Positions 25,956 through 34,282 of a DNA stretch of 64,000 nucleotides are shown one piece after another. Below the pieces are notes generated by a model. The model had not been told where the DNA came from and did no database searches. It was given only the letters and a program-made list of their open reading frames with translations. The stretch spans positions 124,001-188,000 of the forward strand of contig NZ_AUBB01000010.1 in assembly GCF_000429025.1 (NCBI RefSeq), given 5' to 3'. Each line of letters starts with the position of its first letter. The stretch's first letter is position 1. The position numbers were made by a program, and so were the translations under genes. The DNA is from Actinospineispora spinosispora DSM 44797. Lineage in GTDB: Bacteria > Actinomycetota > Actinomycetes > Mycobacteriales > Pseudonocardiaceae.

Positions 25956-26399
25956 ATGGCCACCCCGAGTTCGATCCTGTTGCGGACCTGTCTGGTGGCG
26001 GGACTGGGGCTCGCGGGCTGCTCCTCGCCGCCGCCGGGCCAGGACGCCGCCGCGCGTGCGGCGGCCAACGCGCCGTTCTGCCAGACCTATACGCACGCCG
26101 CGCGTGGCGCCAGGACACCGATCGACGCGATGCGCGCCCAGCCGGTGCTGGTGCCGTTCGTCGCGCTGATCGAACTGTCCGCCCGAGATGCCGCTCAGCG
26201 GGCTTCGGCCGCGCCGGATCCGGCGGTGGCGGGCGCGATGCGCGAGGTCGTGGCCTCGCTCGACGACCTGGACGCGCAGGGGCAGGCCGGCCTCCCGGCC
26301 GGAGCCGACCTGGCGCAGACACCGGTGAAGCTGGACCCCACCCGCCTGGCCTCGGCGCTGGACACGGCCGACCGCACCTGCGCCGGCCTCACCCGCTGA
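25956..26399 (+). CDS. small lipoprotein of unknown function
   Basis: 147 aa. The signal peptide has lipobox LAGC (Cys20 or nearby), followed by a proline-rich stretch and an all-helical domain with two cysteines (FCQTYTHAA and DRTCAGLTR) that could form a disulphide. I do not recognise a family. TAGTCT at 25943-25948 lies 7 nt before the ATG, and no ribosome site is visible, so it may be leaderless. It is convergent with the M15 peptidase gene, 6 bp apart. Confidence 0.65.
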   Translation: MATPSSILLRTCLVAGLGLAGCSSPPPGQDAAARAAANAPFCQTYTHAARGARTPIDAMRAQPVLVPFVALIELSARDAAQRASAAPDPAVAGAMREVVASLDDLDAQGQAGLPAGADLAQTPVKLDPTRLASALDTADRTCAGLTR

Positions 26400-26405
26400 G
26401 GCCGT

Positions 26406-27077
26406 TCACCTCGCGCGGGCGCCCTTCTCGAAGTGCTGGTAGTCGATCGGCGATGTCCAGGTGCCGCCCCAGGTCCACCCACGGCTGGTGAACGAACGCA
26501 CGGTCGTGTCGCCGGCGTGGATCACTCCGGGATCGGTTCGCGTCCGGTCCGTGAACGGCTTCCCCTCCGGCGGGGACACCGCTCCGGACGCGGCGACGTA
26601 CGGGTTGCGCAGCGTGTTGATGTCGATCGCGGTGCCGTAGGAGTGGTTCGACCACTGGGTGCCGCCGGTGATCGGGCGGCAGTTGAACGCCGAGGTGTTG
26701 TTCGCCGCCATGGAGCGGTCGTCGTCGCCGCCGTAGTGGTCGACGGTCTCCATCCGCTCGATCGGGAACCGCGCGGCGTAGAGCTCACCGAATATGTCCG
26801 CGGTCTCCTGGGCCACCGAGTCGGCGACCACGAGCTCGCCCTGGTGCTCGCGGCCGTCGAAGCCGACGTAGCGCAGACTCACCAGCCGGAGCCGGTCCGG
26901 CCCGAGCGGGCAGCCGGGCCGCCAGCTCGCGCCGAGCCGCTGCGCGTCCACCGGACCGATGTGTGCCGCGTAGGGACCGAGCGCCTCGGCGGGTGGTGAC
27001 GCATCCGCGCACGCGGTGGTCACCACCACCGAGGTGAGCGCGAGCAGGAGGGCGACCACCAGGCGGTTCGGCTTCAC
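26406..27077 (-). CDS. M15-family D-Ala-D-Ala carboxypeptidase-like protein, exported
   Basis: 223 aa. The signal peptide ends near TTAC (Cys23), a weak lipobox. The M15/VanY zinc site is present: SNHSYGTAIDIN (His145, Asp152) and the third ligand in DYQHFE (about His215). It should cleave peptidoglycan stem peptides outside the membrane. The mature part is one catalytic domain of normal size without a cell-wall binding domain. It lies 14 bp upstream of the acyl-CoA dehydrogenase stop on the same strand, with no functional link apparent. Confidence 0.85.
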   Translation of the reverse strand: MKPNRLVVALLLALTSVVVTTACADASPPAEALGPYAAHIGPVDAQRLGASWRPGCPLGPDRLRLVSLRYVGFDGREHQGELVVADSVAQETADIFGELYAARFPIERMETVDHYGGDDDRSMAANNTSAFNCRPITGGTQWSNHSYGTAIDINTLRNPYVAASGAVSPPEGKPFTDRTRTDPGVIHAGDTTVRSFTSRGWTWGGTWTSPIDYQHFEKGARAR

Positions 27078-27091
27078 GCTCGCGCGCCTCC

Positions 27092-28234
27092 TCAGGCGAA
27101 CAGACTACGACCCACGATCTCCTTCATGATCTCATTCGTGCCGCCGAAGATGGACTGGACACGCGCGTCGAGGAACGCCTTGGCGATCGGGTACTCCAGC
27201 ATGTAGCCGTAGCCGCCGTGCAGCTGCACACACCGGTCGACGGTGCGCTTGAGCAGGTCCGAGGTCCACCACTTGGCCATCGCCGCGTCGGTGACCGACA
27301 GGTTGCCCGCGACGTGCTCGGTCAGGCAGCGGTCCACGAACACGCGGGCGATCTGTGCCTCGGTGGCGATCTCGGCCAGCTCGAAGCGGGTGTTCTGGAA
27401 AGCGCCGATCGGCTTGCCGAACGCGTGCCGGTCCTTCGTGTACTGGGCGGTCACCGCAAGCGCCTGCTCGACGCCGGCCGCGCTGCCGACCGCGATCGAC
27501 AGTCGCTCCTGGGGCAGGTTCTGCATCAGGTAGATGAAGCCGCTGCCCAGCTCACCCAGCACGTTCGCGGCGGGCACTCGGACGTCGGTGAAGAACAGCT
27601 CGGCGGTGTCCTGTGCCTTGAGCCCGACCTTCTTCAGCCGGCGGCCGCGCTCGAAGCCGGGCATGTCGCGCTCGACGACCAGCAGGCTGAAGCCCTTGCT
27701 GCCCGCGTCCGGGTCGGTCTTGGCGACCACGATGACCAGGTCGGACATGATGCCGTTGGTGATGAACGTCTTCGCGCCGTTGAGGATGAAGTCGTCGCCG
27801 TCGCGGACCGCGGTGGTCTGGATGCCCTGCAGGTCGCTGCCGGTGCCCGGCTCGGTCATCGCGATCGCGGTGATGGTCTCGCCGGAGCAGAACCCGGGCA
27901 GCCAGCGGCGCTTCTGCTCGTCGTTGGCCAGCCGCAGCAGGTAGGGCGCGACGACGTCGTTCTGCAGCGGGAAGCCGAGACCGCTGGCGCCGGCGCGCAC
28001 CAGCTCCTCGGTGATGATCGCGTTGTAGCGGTAGTCCTCGACCCCGCCGCCGCCGAACTCCTCCGGCACGTCGGTGCCGAGCAGGCCCGCCTTGCCCGCT
28101 GCCAGCCACACCTCGCGGCTGACCTGACCGTCCTCTTCCCACTGCTCGTGATGCGGCTCGATCTCGCGCTCGATGAACGTGCGCGCGAGCTCACGGAAAG
28201 CCTTGTGGTCATCGTCGAAGATGTTCCGCTCCAT
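27092..28234 (-). CDS. acyl-CoA dehydrogenase
   Basis: 380 aa, full length, three-domain FAD enzyme. Signatures are AIAMTEPGTGSDLQGI (about 132-147), NGAKTFITNG, QERLSIAVGSAAGVEQAL, and the C-terminal GGYGYMLEYPIAKAFLDARVQSIFGGTNEIM. The catalytic base of short/medium-chain enzymes (Glu in YEGT) is Gly here (FGGT), so the base is likely the Glu in GVEQAL as in long-chain-type enzymes. The substrate is unknown. The start is the ATG at 28234. It is divergent from a PhaC-like gene with only 45 bp between start codons. Confidence 0.92.
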   Translation of the reverse strand: MERNIFDDDHKAFRELARTFIEREIEPHHEQWEEDGQVSREVWLAAGKAGLLGTDVPEEFGGGGVEDYRYNAIITEELVRAGASGLGFPLQNDVVAPYLLRLANDEQKRRWLPGFCSGETITAIAMTEPGTGSDLQGIQTTAVRDGDDFILNGAKTFITNGIMSDLVIVVAKTDPDAGSKGFSLLVVERDMPGFERGRRLKKVGLKAQDTAELFFTDVRVPAANVLGELGSGFIYLMQNLPQERLSIAVGSAAGVEQALAVTAQYTKDRHAFGKPIGAFQNTRFELAEIATEAQIARVFVDRCLTEHVAGNLSVTDAAMAKWWTSDLLKRTVDRCVQLHGGYGYMLEYPIAKAFLDARVQSIFGGTNEIMKEIVGRSLFA

Positions 28235-28267
28235 ACGCCGAGTGTCACATACATGCGCAGCTGCCGG

Positions 28268-28273
28268 TAACAT
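28268..28273 (+). promoter_or_regulatory. -10 element TAACAT of the PhaC-like gene (leaderless)
   Basis: TAACAT ends 6 nt before the ATG at 28280. This puts the expected transcription start on the start codon within a 45 bp divergent promoter region. A GACACT element sits at the same distance from the acyl-CoA dehydrogenase ATG on the other strand. Confidence 0.5.
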
Positions 28274-28279
28274 CCGGGC

Positions 28280-29350
28280 ATGGATTTCCTGAGCGCCGCC
28301 GCCAACGTGCGGGACCGAGCCGTGGCCGGCCATCTCGCCGACCTGCGGCGAATGCCTCGGGAAGTGATCGACTACGCGCCCAACGCGACGGTCTACCGCT
28401 ACCTGCCCGAGGACGGGAGCGAGCCCGGTGGGCTGCCGGTGCTGCTCATCCCGCCGCTGGGTGCGCCCGATTTCGCCTACGACCTGCGCAGGGGATGCAG
28501 CCTCGTCGAGCACCTGCTGGGCACCGGCCGCGACGTGTACCTCGTGGACTACGGCCCCATCTCGTTCTCCGAACGAGGGCTGGGCATCGAGTTCTGGGTG
28601 GAGAACGTCGTGCCCCGGGCGACGCACCGGGTCAGCGAGCACGTGGGCGGCGCGCCGGTCCAGCTGGTCGGCTGGTGTCTGGGTGGGCTGTTCTCGCTGC
28701 TCACCTGCGCGGACCGGGACAACCTCCCGGTTGGCTCGGTGACCGCGATCGCCAGCCCGTTCGACGTCGGGTCGGTGCCTCTGGTGGCGCCGCTGCGTCC
28801 GCTCGCGGCGATCACCGGCGGCCGGGTCGTGTCGTCGATCTACCAGGCGCTCGGCAGCGTGCCCGCCCCTGTGGTCAAGTGGGCGTTCCAGCTCTCGACC
28901 GTGGACAAGTACCTGACGAAGCCGCTGACCGTGCTGTCGCAGCTCGACGATCGGGACGTGCTGGAGCAGATCGAGGCCGTCGACTACCTGATGGACCACA
29001 TGCACGGCTATCCCGGTCGCACCTTCGGCCAGATCTATCACCTGATGCTGCGGTCCAACGACCTCGCCGACGGCGGACTCGACCTGGGGCGTCGCCGGAT
29101 CGACCTCGCCGACGTACGGGTGCCGGTGCTGGTGGTCGCGGGGGAGAACGACGTGATCGCGCCGCTGCGCGCGGTCCGCAGGGGCACGGAGCTGCTGACC
29201 GGCGCGCCCGAGGTGCGGTTCGAGACGGCTCCCGGCGGTCACCTCGGGGTGCTGACCGGACGCCGGTCGCGCACCACCACGTGGGCGTATCTCGACGAGT
29301 TCCTGGACAAACACGACGTGGCCAGCGAGATCGCCGATCGGCTCACATGA
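28280..29350 (+). CDS. PhaC-like alpha/beta hydrolase (poly-3-hydroxyalkanoate synthase family)
   Basis: 356 aa. The nucleophile elbow is GWCLGG with Cys133, the cysteine-type box of PHA synthases and relatives, followed by a catalytic Asp in AGENDVIAP (about 291) and His in PGGHLGVL (about 318). It is shorter than class I/III PhaC (about 350-600 aa) and lacks most of the N-terminal domain, so an acyltransferase or thioesterase-like role on hydroxyacyl-CoA is as likely as polymer synthesis. The stop overlaps the start of a TetR gene (ATGA), which probably regulates it. Confidence 0.8.
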   Translation: MDFLSAAANVRDRAVAGHLADLRRMPREVIDYAPNATVYRYLPEDGSEPGGLPVLLIPPLGAPDFAYDLRRGCSLVEHLLGTGRDVYLVDYGPISFSERGLGIEFWVENVVPRATHRVSEHVGGAPVQLVGWCLGGLFSLLTCADRDNLPVGSVTAIASPFDVGSVPLVAPLRPLAAITGGRVVSSIYQALGSVPAPVVKWAFQLSTVDKYLTKPLTVLSQLDDRDVLEQIEAVDYLMDHMHGYPGRTFGQIYHLMLRSNDLADGGLDLGRRRIDLADVRVPVLVVAGENDVIAPLRAVRRGTELLTGAPEVRFETAPGGHLGVLTGRRSRTTTWAYLDEFLDKHDVASEIADRLT

Positions 29351-29958
29351 CCGCCAAACCACGTCGTACCCAGGCCGAACGGCGGGCGACCACGAGGACC
29401 GCGCTGCTCGAGGCCTGCGTCGAGTGCCTGTTGGAGCAGGGTTACGCCGGGCTCACCACAGCGGCGGTGGTGCAGCGGGCGGGGGTCAGCAGGGGAGCGC
29501 AGGCGCATCACTTCAGCACGAAGGCCGAGCTGGTGGTGGCGGCACTGAGGCACGTGGCGAACCGGTTCGGCGCGGAGTTGGTGATCGAGCCGCTCAGCCC
29601 CGAGCTGACCCTGGAACAGGCGCAGCTCGCTCTGCTGGACCAGCTCTGGGCGCTGCACACCGACCGGATCTACCCGGCGTTGATGGAGCTGTGGCTGGCC
29701 GCCCGCACGGACGAGGAGCTGCGCGCCGAGCTCGGGGACTTCGAGAACGACCTGACCCGCAGGACCATGGTGTTCTGTCAGAAGCTCGCCCCCGAGCTGG
29801 CGGCGCGACCGGACTTCCGCTCGTTCCTGGCGACCGTACTGGCGGCGTTGCGCGGGTTGATCCTGCTCGAGTTCGTCGATCGCGGGCACGACGTCGCCCG
29901 AATCTGGCCGGGGGTGCGGGCGCAGTTGTGCTCGATGGCCGCAACGGATGCCGGCTGA
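29347..29958 (+). CDS. TetR-family transcriptional regulator
   Basis: 203 aa. The N-terminal helix-turn-helix is at about 14-60 (RTALLEACVECLLEQGYAGLTTAAVVQRAGVSRGAQAHHFSTKAEL), followed by an all-helical ligand/dimerisation domain. The start overlaps the PhaC-like stop by 4 nt, so the two are cotranscribed and the regulator is likely autoregulatory. The divergent acyl-CoA dehydrogenase is another plausible target, given the acyl-CoA theme. The ligand is unknown. Confidence 0.9.
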   Translation: MTAKPRRTQAERRATTRTALLEACVECLLEQGYAGLTTAAVVQRAGVSRGAQAHHFSTKAELVVAALRHVANRFGAELVIEPLSPELTLEQAQLALLDQLWALHTDRIYPALMELWLAARTDEELRAELGDFENDLTRRTMVFCQKLAPELAARPDFRSFLATVLAALRGLILLEFVDRGHDVARIWPGVRAQLCSMAATDAG

Positions 29959-29977
29959 GGATTTCTCAAGTTATCGG

Positions 29978-29989
29978 TTGAACGCTCAA
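29978..29989. promoter_or_regulatory. possible TetR operator ttgaacgctcaa
   Basis: This imperfect 12-nt dyad (ttga-acgc-tcaa, perfect outer arms) lies 20 bp after the tetR stop and about 100 bp before the nitroreductase start. TetR operators of this ttga/tcaa type are common. No binding evidence is visible. Confidence 0.3.
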
Positions 29990-30089
29990 TGGAGTGGTAT
30001 CGGACACCTCGCGGAATGCTCCCGGGTGTGGTCGAGTTTTCGGGTTGAGACGCCCCCGCGTGATCCGCTCGATTCGACCAGGAGCCCCG

Positions 30090-30710
30090 ATGACCGACGT
30101 ATCCTCCGACTACGCAGAACTGCTCGCGCTCGACCCCGAGGCGCGCAAGCTGCTGTTCACCGAAGCGCGCACGGCGAACTCGTTCACCGACGAGCCGGTG
30201 ACCGAGGAGCAGCTGCGGGCGATCTACGAGCTGACCAAGTGGGCACCCACGTCGGCCAACACCCAGACGTTGCGGGTGCTGTTCGTGAGCAAGGGAGAGG
30301 CCCGCGAGCGGCTCGTCGCGCACATGGCCGACGGGAACAAGGCCAAGACCGAGGCTGCCCCCGTCGTCGCCGTCCTGGCCGCTGACCAGCGCTTCTACGA
30401 GCACATCCCGACCGTCTTCCCGATCAAGCCGGAGATGGCGCAGTACTTCGAGTCCAACGAGCAGGCCAGCACGGACCACGCGCGCTACAACGCGATCCTG
30501 CAGTCCGGCTACTTCATCCTCGGGGTGCGCGCCGCCGGGCTCGCGGCGGGCCCGATGCTCGGTTTCGACGGCGACGGCATCGACAAGGAGTTCTTCGGCG
30601 ACGGCCGCTGGAAGACCATCCAGGTGATCAACATCGGACACCCCGGCGAGAACGCCTGGTTCGACCGACTGCCCCGGCTGAGCTACGACCAGGTCGTCGC
30701 ACACGTCTGA
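30090..30710 (+). CDS. nitroreductase-family protein (RutE/malonic semialdehyde reductase-like)
   Basis: 206 aa FMN-dependent nitroreductase fold. The start MTDVSSDYAELLALDPEARKLLFTEARTANSFTDEPV and WAPTSANTQTLR match the RutE/HadB-like subgroup. It should reduce an aldehyde, enone or nitro compound with NAD(P)H; the substrate is not identifiable. The ATG at 30090 follows AGGAGCCCC. It stands alone between tetR and tmsA. Confidence 0.85.
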   Translation: MTDVSSDYAELLALDPEARKLLFTEARTANSFTDEPVTEEQLRAIYELTKWAPTSANTQTLRVLFVSKGEARERLVAHMADGNKAKTEAAPVVAVLAADQRFYEHIPTVFPIKPEMAQYFESNEQASTDHARYNAILQSGYFILGVRAAGLAAGPMLGFDGDGIDKEFFGDGRWKTIQVINIGHPGENAWFDRLPRLSYDQVVAHV

Positions 30711-30842
30711 TACACCTCTGTCCCCTGTTTGGACAGTGGGATTCGCCCGACAAGTTAGTAGTGACCAACAGTGCCCGACGAGATCGTTAGAAAGACTATG
30801 CATCTGATGCCTTCAGCAATTAGCGTCAGCTGTGTGAGTGCG

Positions 30843-32210
30843 ATGACGGTGCATCAGGCGGCCGCCGCCGATCTACGAGCCCGCTACGCGCGGGTGCCCG
30901 AAGGGCAGCGAGTCCGGTTGGCGAAGCCCACGTCCAACCTCTTCCGGTTCCGTTCCGACGGAGCGCGGATCGCGAGGTTGGACGTGGGTGCGTTGGACCA
31001 GGTGCTGGAGGTCGACCCGGTCGCCCGGACCGCGAAGGTCCAGGGCATGACCACCTATGAACGCTTCGTCGACGCGACGTTGGCGCACGGGTTGATGCCG
31101 ATGGTGGTTCCACAGCTGAAGACCATCACCGTCGGTGGGGCCCTCGCCGGGCTCGGTATCGAGTCCTCGTCGTTCGCCAACGGGCTCGCGCACGAGTCGG
31201 TGATCGAGATCGAGGTGCTGACCGGCGACGGCCGGTTGATCACCGCGACGCGGGACAACGAGCACGCCGACCTGTTCCGGGGCCTGCCGAACTCATACGG
31301 GACACTCGGCTACGCCGTGTCGCTGACCGTCGAGCTGCAGCCGGTCAAGCGGTACGTGGCGCTGCGGCACCTGCCGTTCCCCGACGCGGCGAGCTGCGCC
31401 GAGGCGATCGCCACGATCTGCCGGGACGGCAGCTACGAGGGCACCCCGATCGACTTCATCGACGGCACCGTCTTCGACGCGGGCGAGCAGTACCTGACCC
31501 TCGGCCGGTTTACCGACGAGGCACCGGGTGGCCGGGCCGCCAGTGACTACACCGGCCAGCAGATCTACTACCGGTCCATCCAGCGGCTTCGCGAGGACGT
31601 GCTCACCACCCGCGACTACATCTGGCGCTGGGACACCGACTGGTTCTGGTGCTCGCGGGCGCTCGGGGCGCAGCACCCGGTGATCCGCAGGCTCTGGCCC
31701 GACCGCTACCGGCGCTCGGACGTCTACCGCAAGCTGGTGGCGCTCGACCGGCGTCGTGGCTTCAGCGGCCGCGTCCGAGGCTGGCAGGGGCTGCCGCCGG
31801 AAGAGCCCGTCATCCAGGACATCGAGGTGCCGGTCGAGCGGTTGGCCGAGTTCCTCGACGCGTTCCACCGCGACATCGGGATCAGCCCGGTGTGGTTGTG
31901 CCCGGTGAAGCTGCGCGAGCCGTCCGGATGGCCGCTCTATCCCATGGAGCCCGACCGGCTGTACGTCAACGTCGGGTTCTGGTCGGCGGTGGCGCTCGGC
32001 GAGGGCCAGCCGATGGGAACCCACAACCGTCGGATCGAGGAGCTGGTCGCGGACCTCGACGGGCACAAGTCGTTGTACTCGGATTCCTACTACACGGTTG
32101 AGGAGTTCTGGCAGAACTACAACGGACCGGCATATACGGAACTGAAGAAGAGTTATGACCCGGGTGGCCGGTTACCGGATCTTTACGATAAGTGCGTACG
32201 GGAGCGGTGA
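30843..32210 (+). CDS. tmsA: FAD-dependent oxidoreductase of 10-methyl fatty acid synthesis
   Basis: 455 aa. The N-terminal FAD_4-type binding domain (RVRLAKPTSNLFRFR at about 24-38; TVGGALAGLGIESSSFANGLAHES; GDGRLITATRDNEHADLFRGLPNSYGTLGY) and C-terminal part follow the DHCR24-like family. With TmsB it makes 10-methyl branched fatty acids: TmsB methylenates an oleoyl chain and TmsA reduces the 10-methylene to 10-methyl with NADPH (BfaB/BfaA in mycobacteria; tuberculostearic acid). ATG at 30843 matches the family N-terminus; the frame extends to 30771. The last codons include TTA at 32172-32174 and are less GC-rich. tmsB follows after 5 bp. Confidence 0.88.
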   Translation: MTVHQAAAADLRARYARVPEGQRVRLAKPTSNLFRFRSDGARIARLDVGALDQVLEVDPVARTAKVQGMTTYERFVDATLAHGLMPMVVPQLKTITVGGALAGLGIESSSFANGLAHESVIEIEVLTGDGRLITATRDNEHADLFRGLPNSYGTLGYAVSLTVELQPVKRYVALRHLPFPDAASCAEAIATICRDGSYEGTPIDFIDGTVFDAGEQYLTLGRFTDEAPGGRAASDYTGQQIYYRSIQRLREDVLTTRDYIWRWDTDWFWCSRALGAQHPVIRRLWPDRYRRSDVYRKLVALDRRRGFSGRVRGWQGLPPEEPVIQDIEVPVERLAEFLDAFHRDIGISPVWLCPVKLREPSGWPLYPMEPDRLYVNVGFWSAVALGEGQPMGTHNRRIEELVADLDGHKSLYSDSYYTVEEFWQNYNGPAYTELKKSYDPGGRLPDLYDKCVRER

Positions 32211-32215
32211 GAACG

Positions 32216-33454
32216 ATGCGGGTAGCGGAGCTGTTTCACGGGTTGATCGGGCCGAAGGCATCCATCCGGATCACGGCCTACGACGGCAGCGCGGTGGGCC
32301 CGCCCGATGCTGAGCTCGGCCTGCGGATCCGCTCCGCGCGGGCGCTGGCCTATCTTGCCTCGGCGCCTGGGTCACTCGGTCTGGCCAGGGCCTATGTGAC
32401 CGGCGCGCTGGAGGTCGACGGACCGATGCACGCCGTGCTGACGGAGCTGGCCGACATCACGCTGTACTCGATCCCGAGGAACGAACAGCTCCGGCTCGCC
32501 AGGACTCTGCTGCGGTACCGCCTGCTGCACCGCGCGCCGATCCCACCGGTGGAGGCCCGGCCGCACGGGCGGCTGCACTCGAAGAAGCGCGACGCCAAGG
32601 CGATCTCGCACCACTACGACGTGTCGAACCTGTTCTACTCGTGGGTCCTCGGCCCCTCGATGGCCTACACCTGTGCGGTGTTCCCCGACGACCAGCCGGA
32701 CCTGGAAGTCGCCCAGCGCACGAAGTTCGAGCTGGTGTCGCGCAAGCTCGGTCTGAAGCCCGGCATGCGGCTGCTCGACGTCGGCTGCGGGTGGGGCGGC
32801 ATGGTCATGCACGCCGCCCAGGAACACGGCGTCAAGGCACTCGGCGTGACGCTCTCGCGGGCGCAGGCCGAATGGGCGCAGAAGGAGATCGTCGAGCGCG
32901 GGCTCACCGAGCTCGCCGAGGTCCGCCACCTCGACTACCGCGACGTGCAGGAGACCGACTTCGACGCGGTGTCCTCGATCGGTCTGACCGAGCACATCGG
33001 CGAGGCCCAGCTACCCGCCTACTTCGCATCGCTGTACGGCAAGCTCAAGCCGGGCGGCCGGTTGCTCAACCACTGCATCACCCAGCCGACTCCGAACGGG
33101 CCGAAGAAGGTCGACGCCTTCATCAACCGGTACGTGTTCCCGGACGGTCAGCTGCACGGCGTCGGGCGGCTGGTCAACGAGATGAACGCGGCCGGTTTCG
33201 AGGTCCGTCACGAGGAGAATTTGCGTGAGCACTACGGCCGCACGCTGGCCGCATGGTGTGAGAACCTCGACGACCACTGGGAAGAGGCCGTGCGCGAGGT
33301 AGGGCAGCAGCGGGCCCGGGTGTGGCGGCTCTACATGGCCGCGTGCCAGCTCGGCTTCGAGCGCAACAACATCCAGCTGCACCAGGTACTGGGTGTCCGG
33401 CTCGGGGAGAACGGCGCGGCGTCCATGCCGATCCGCCCGGACTGGGGCAGCTAG
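32216..33454 (+). CDS. tmsB: SAM-dependent fatty-acyl phospholipid methyltransferase (10-methylene forming)
   Basis: 412 aa, cyclopropane-fatty-acid-synthase family. Motif I for S-adenosylmethionine is at 186-195 (LLDVGCGWGG), and the AISHHYDVSNLFY and SMAYTCAVF segments contact the phospholipid-bound oleate. The long N-terminal domain (1-120) is typical of the TmsB/BfaB branch. It acts on membrane phospholipids at the cytoplasmic face. A strong GGAGCGGTGAG leader precedes the ATG. It forms an operon with tmsA and overlaps the convergent small membrane gene by 4 bp. Confidence 0.88.
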   Translation: MRVAELFHGLIGPKASIRITAYDGSAVGPPDAELGLRIRSARALAYLASAPGSLGLARAYVTGALEVDGPMHAVLTELADITLYSIPRNEQLRLARTLLRYRLLHRAPIPPVEARPHGRLHSKKRDAKAISHHYDVSNLFYSWVLGPSMAYTCAVFPDDQPDLEVAQRTKFELVSRKLGLKPGMRLLDVGCGWGGMVMHAAQEHGVKALGVTLSRAQAEWAQKEIVERGLTELAEVRHLDYRDVQETDFDAVSSIGLTEHIGEAQLPAYFASLYGKLKPGGRLLNHCITQPTPNGPKKVDAFINRYVFPDGQLHGVGRLVNEMNAAGFEVRHEENLREHYGRTLAAWCENLDDHWEEAVREVGQQRARVWRLYMAACQLGFERNNIQLHQVLGVRLGENGAASMPIRPDWGS

Positions 33455-33675
33455 GAGCGGTCTGCCGCCTTGTTGCGGTTGACCCGCCGCCAGAGCACCA
33501 CGGCGAACACCAGCGAGGCGACCAGCAGGATTCCGCTGAACACGGCGCGAATCCACCAGCCCGCGCTGGGCGTGAACAGCGTCAGATTGATCAGGAAGAG
33601 GATCAGCCAGCCGGCCGCGGCCGCGGCGAACATGATGACGTGGCCGATGGTCGGCTGGGCAGCGTTGTTGCGCAC
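33451..33675 (-). CDS. small membrane protein with two spans
   Basis: 74 aa. Two hydrophobic segments (about 13-32 and 42-62) are joined by a short loop (TLFTPSAGWW), with a basic C-terminus (RRVNRNKAADRS). No family is recognised beyond a generic 2TM pattern. The GTG at 33675 is preferred over longer readings up to 33789, which would run through the palindromic regulatory region. It is convergent with and overlaps tmsB by 4 bp; a role in TMS lipid synthesis is only a guess from position. Confidence 0.5.
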   Translation of the reverse strand: MRNNAAQPTIGHVIMFAAAAAGWLILFLINLTLFTPSAGWWIRAVFSGILLVASLVFAVVLWRRVNRNKAADRS

Positions 33676-33765
33676 GGAGCCCAGCTTGTCAGGTCGGGTG
33701 TGATGGCGGCCCAGGTGGGGTTGCCTGAGAGGCAGCCCGTCCCTCGATAGGGGGGCGCGTGAAAT

Positions 33766-33779
33766 ATCGTGATCACGAT
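33766..33779. promoter_or_regulatory. perfect 14-bp palindrome atcgtgatcacgat
   Basis: This fully symmetrical site lies in the 244 bp divergent region between the small 2TM gene (-) and the DUF3040 gene (+). A TAACAT -10-like element follows 3 nt after it on the plus strand. Its GTGATCAC core resembles CRP/GlxR-type half-sites brought together, but the regulator is unknown. A smaller dyad, tgcct-gag-aggca, lies just upstream near 33721-33734. Confidence 0.4.
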
Positions 33780-33919
33780 CGGGTAACATCGGCGTGTTGA
33801 GTGGGGTTCATGTGGCCGCCGCTCACTCACTGATCCACTCGATCGGGCACGCTCCCTGCGGTTCACGCAGCTGTCTGTGACGCCGCCGGCGCCCGTGCGT
33901 ACACCGAGGAGATGCCGCC

Positions 33920-34186
33920 ATGGCGCTGACCCCCAAGGAACGAGCGGATTTCGACGGGATCGTCGAGCAGCTTCGGCACGAGGACGCCGGTGTCGGCATG
34001 ATCGAGCCGAAGCGCCGCCGGATGGCGCTGTTGGTGAGCATTCTCGTGGCGGCGCTGGTGTTCGGCTTCGGTGTGGCGCTCGCCTCACACAGTCCGGATG
34101 CGTTCGCCGCGCTGATGGTCGCCTCGGTCGTCCTGGGCAGCATGGCGGTCGCCTGGCGGATCTGCATTCGGTCCCGCCCCAGCTGA
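33920..34186 (+). CDS. DUF3040-family small membrane protein
   Basis: 88 aa. The N-terminus MALTPKERADFDGIVEQLRHED matches the DUF3040 start (an acidic helix of the pattern L-x-x-x-E-x-x-x-x-x-x-I-E). Two membrane spans follow at about 36-54 and 60-78. GAGGAGATG precedes the ATG. DUF3040 proteins are small actinobacterial membrane proteins of unknown function, often single-gene units as here. Confidence 0.75.
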   Translation: MALTPKERADFDGIVEQLRHEDAGVGMIEPKRRRMALLVSILVAALVFGFGVALASHSPDAFAALMVASVVLGSMAVAWRICIRSRPS

Positions 34187-34282
34187 CCACCTCGGCGCCG
34201 CCGCGCGGACCGGGGCGTACTGAGCGATGATGCCGTGGGCGGTCGAGCCCGCGAACCACGCGAAGTACCCGGGAGGACGGCA

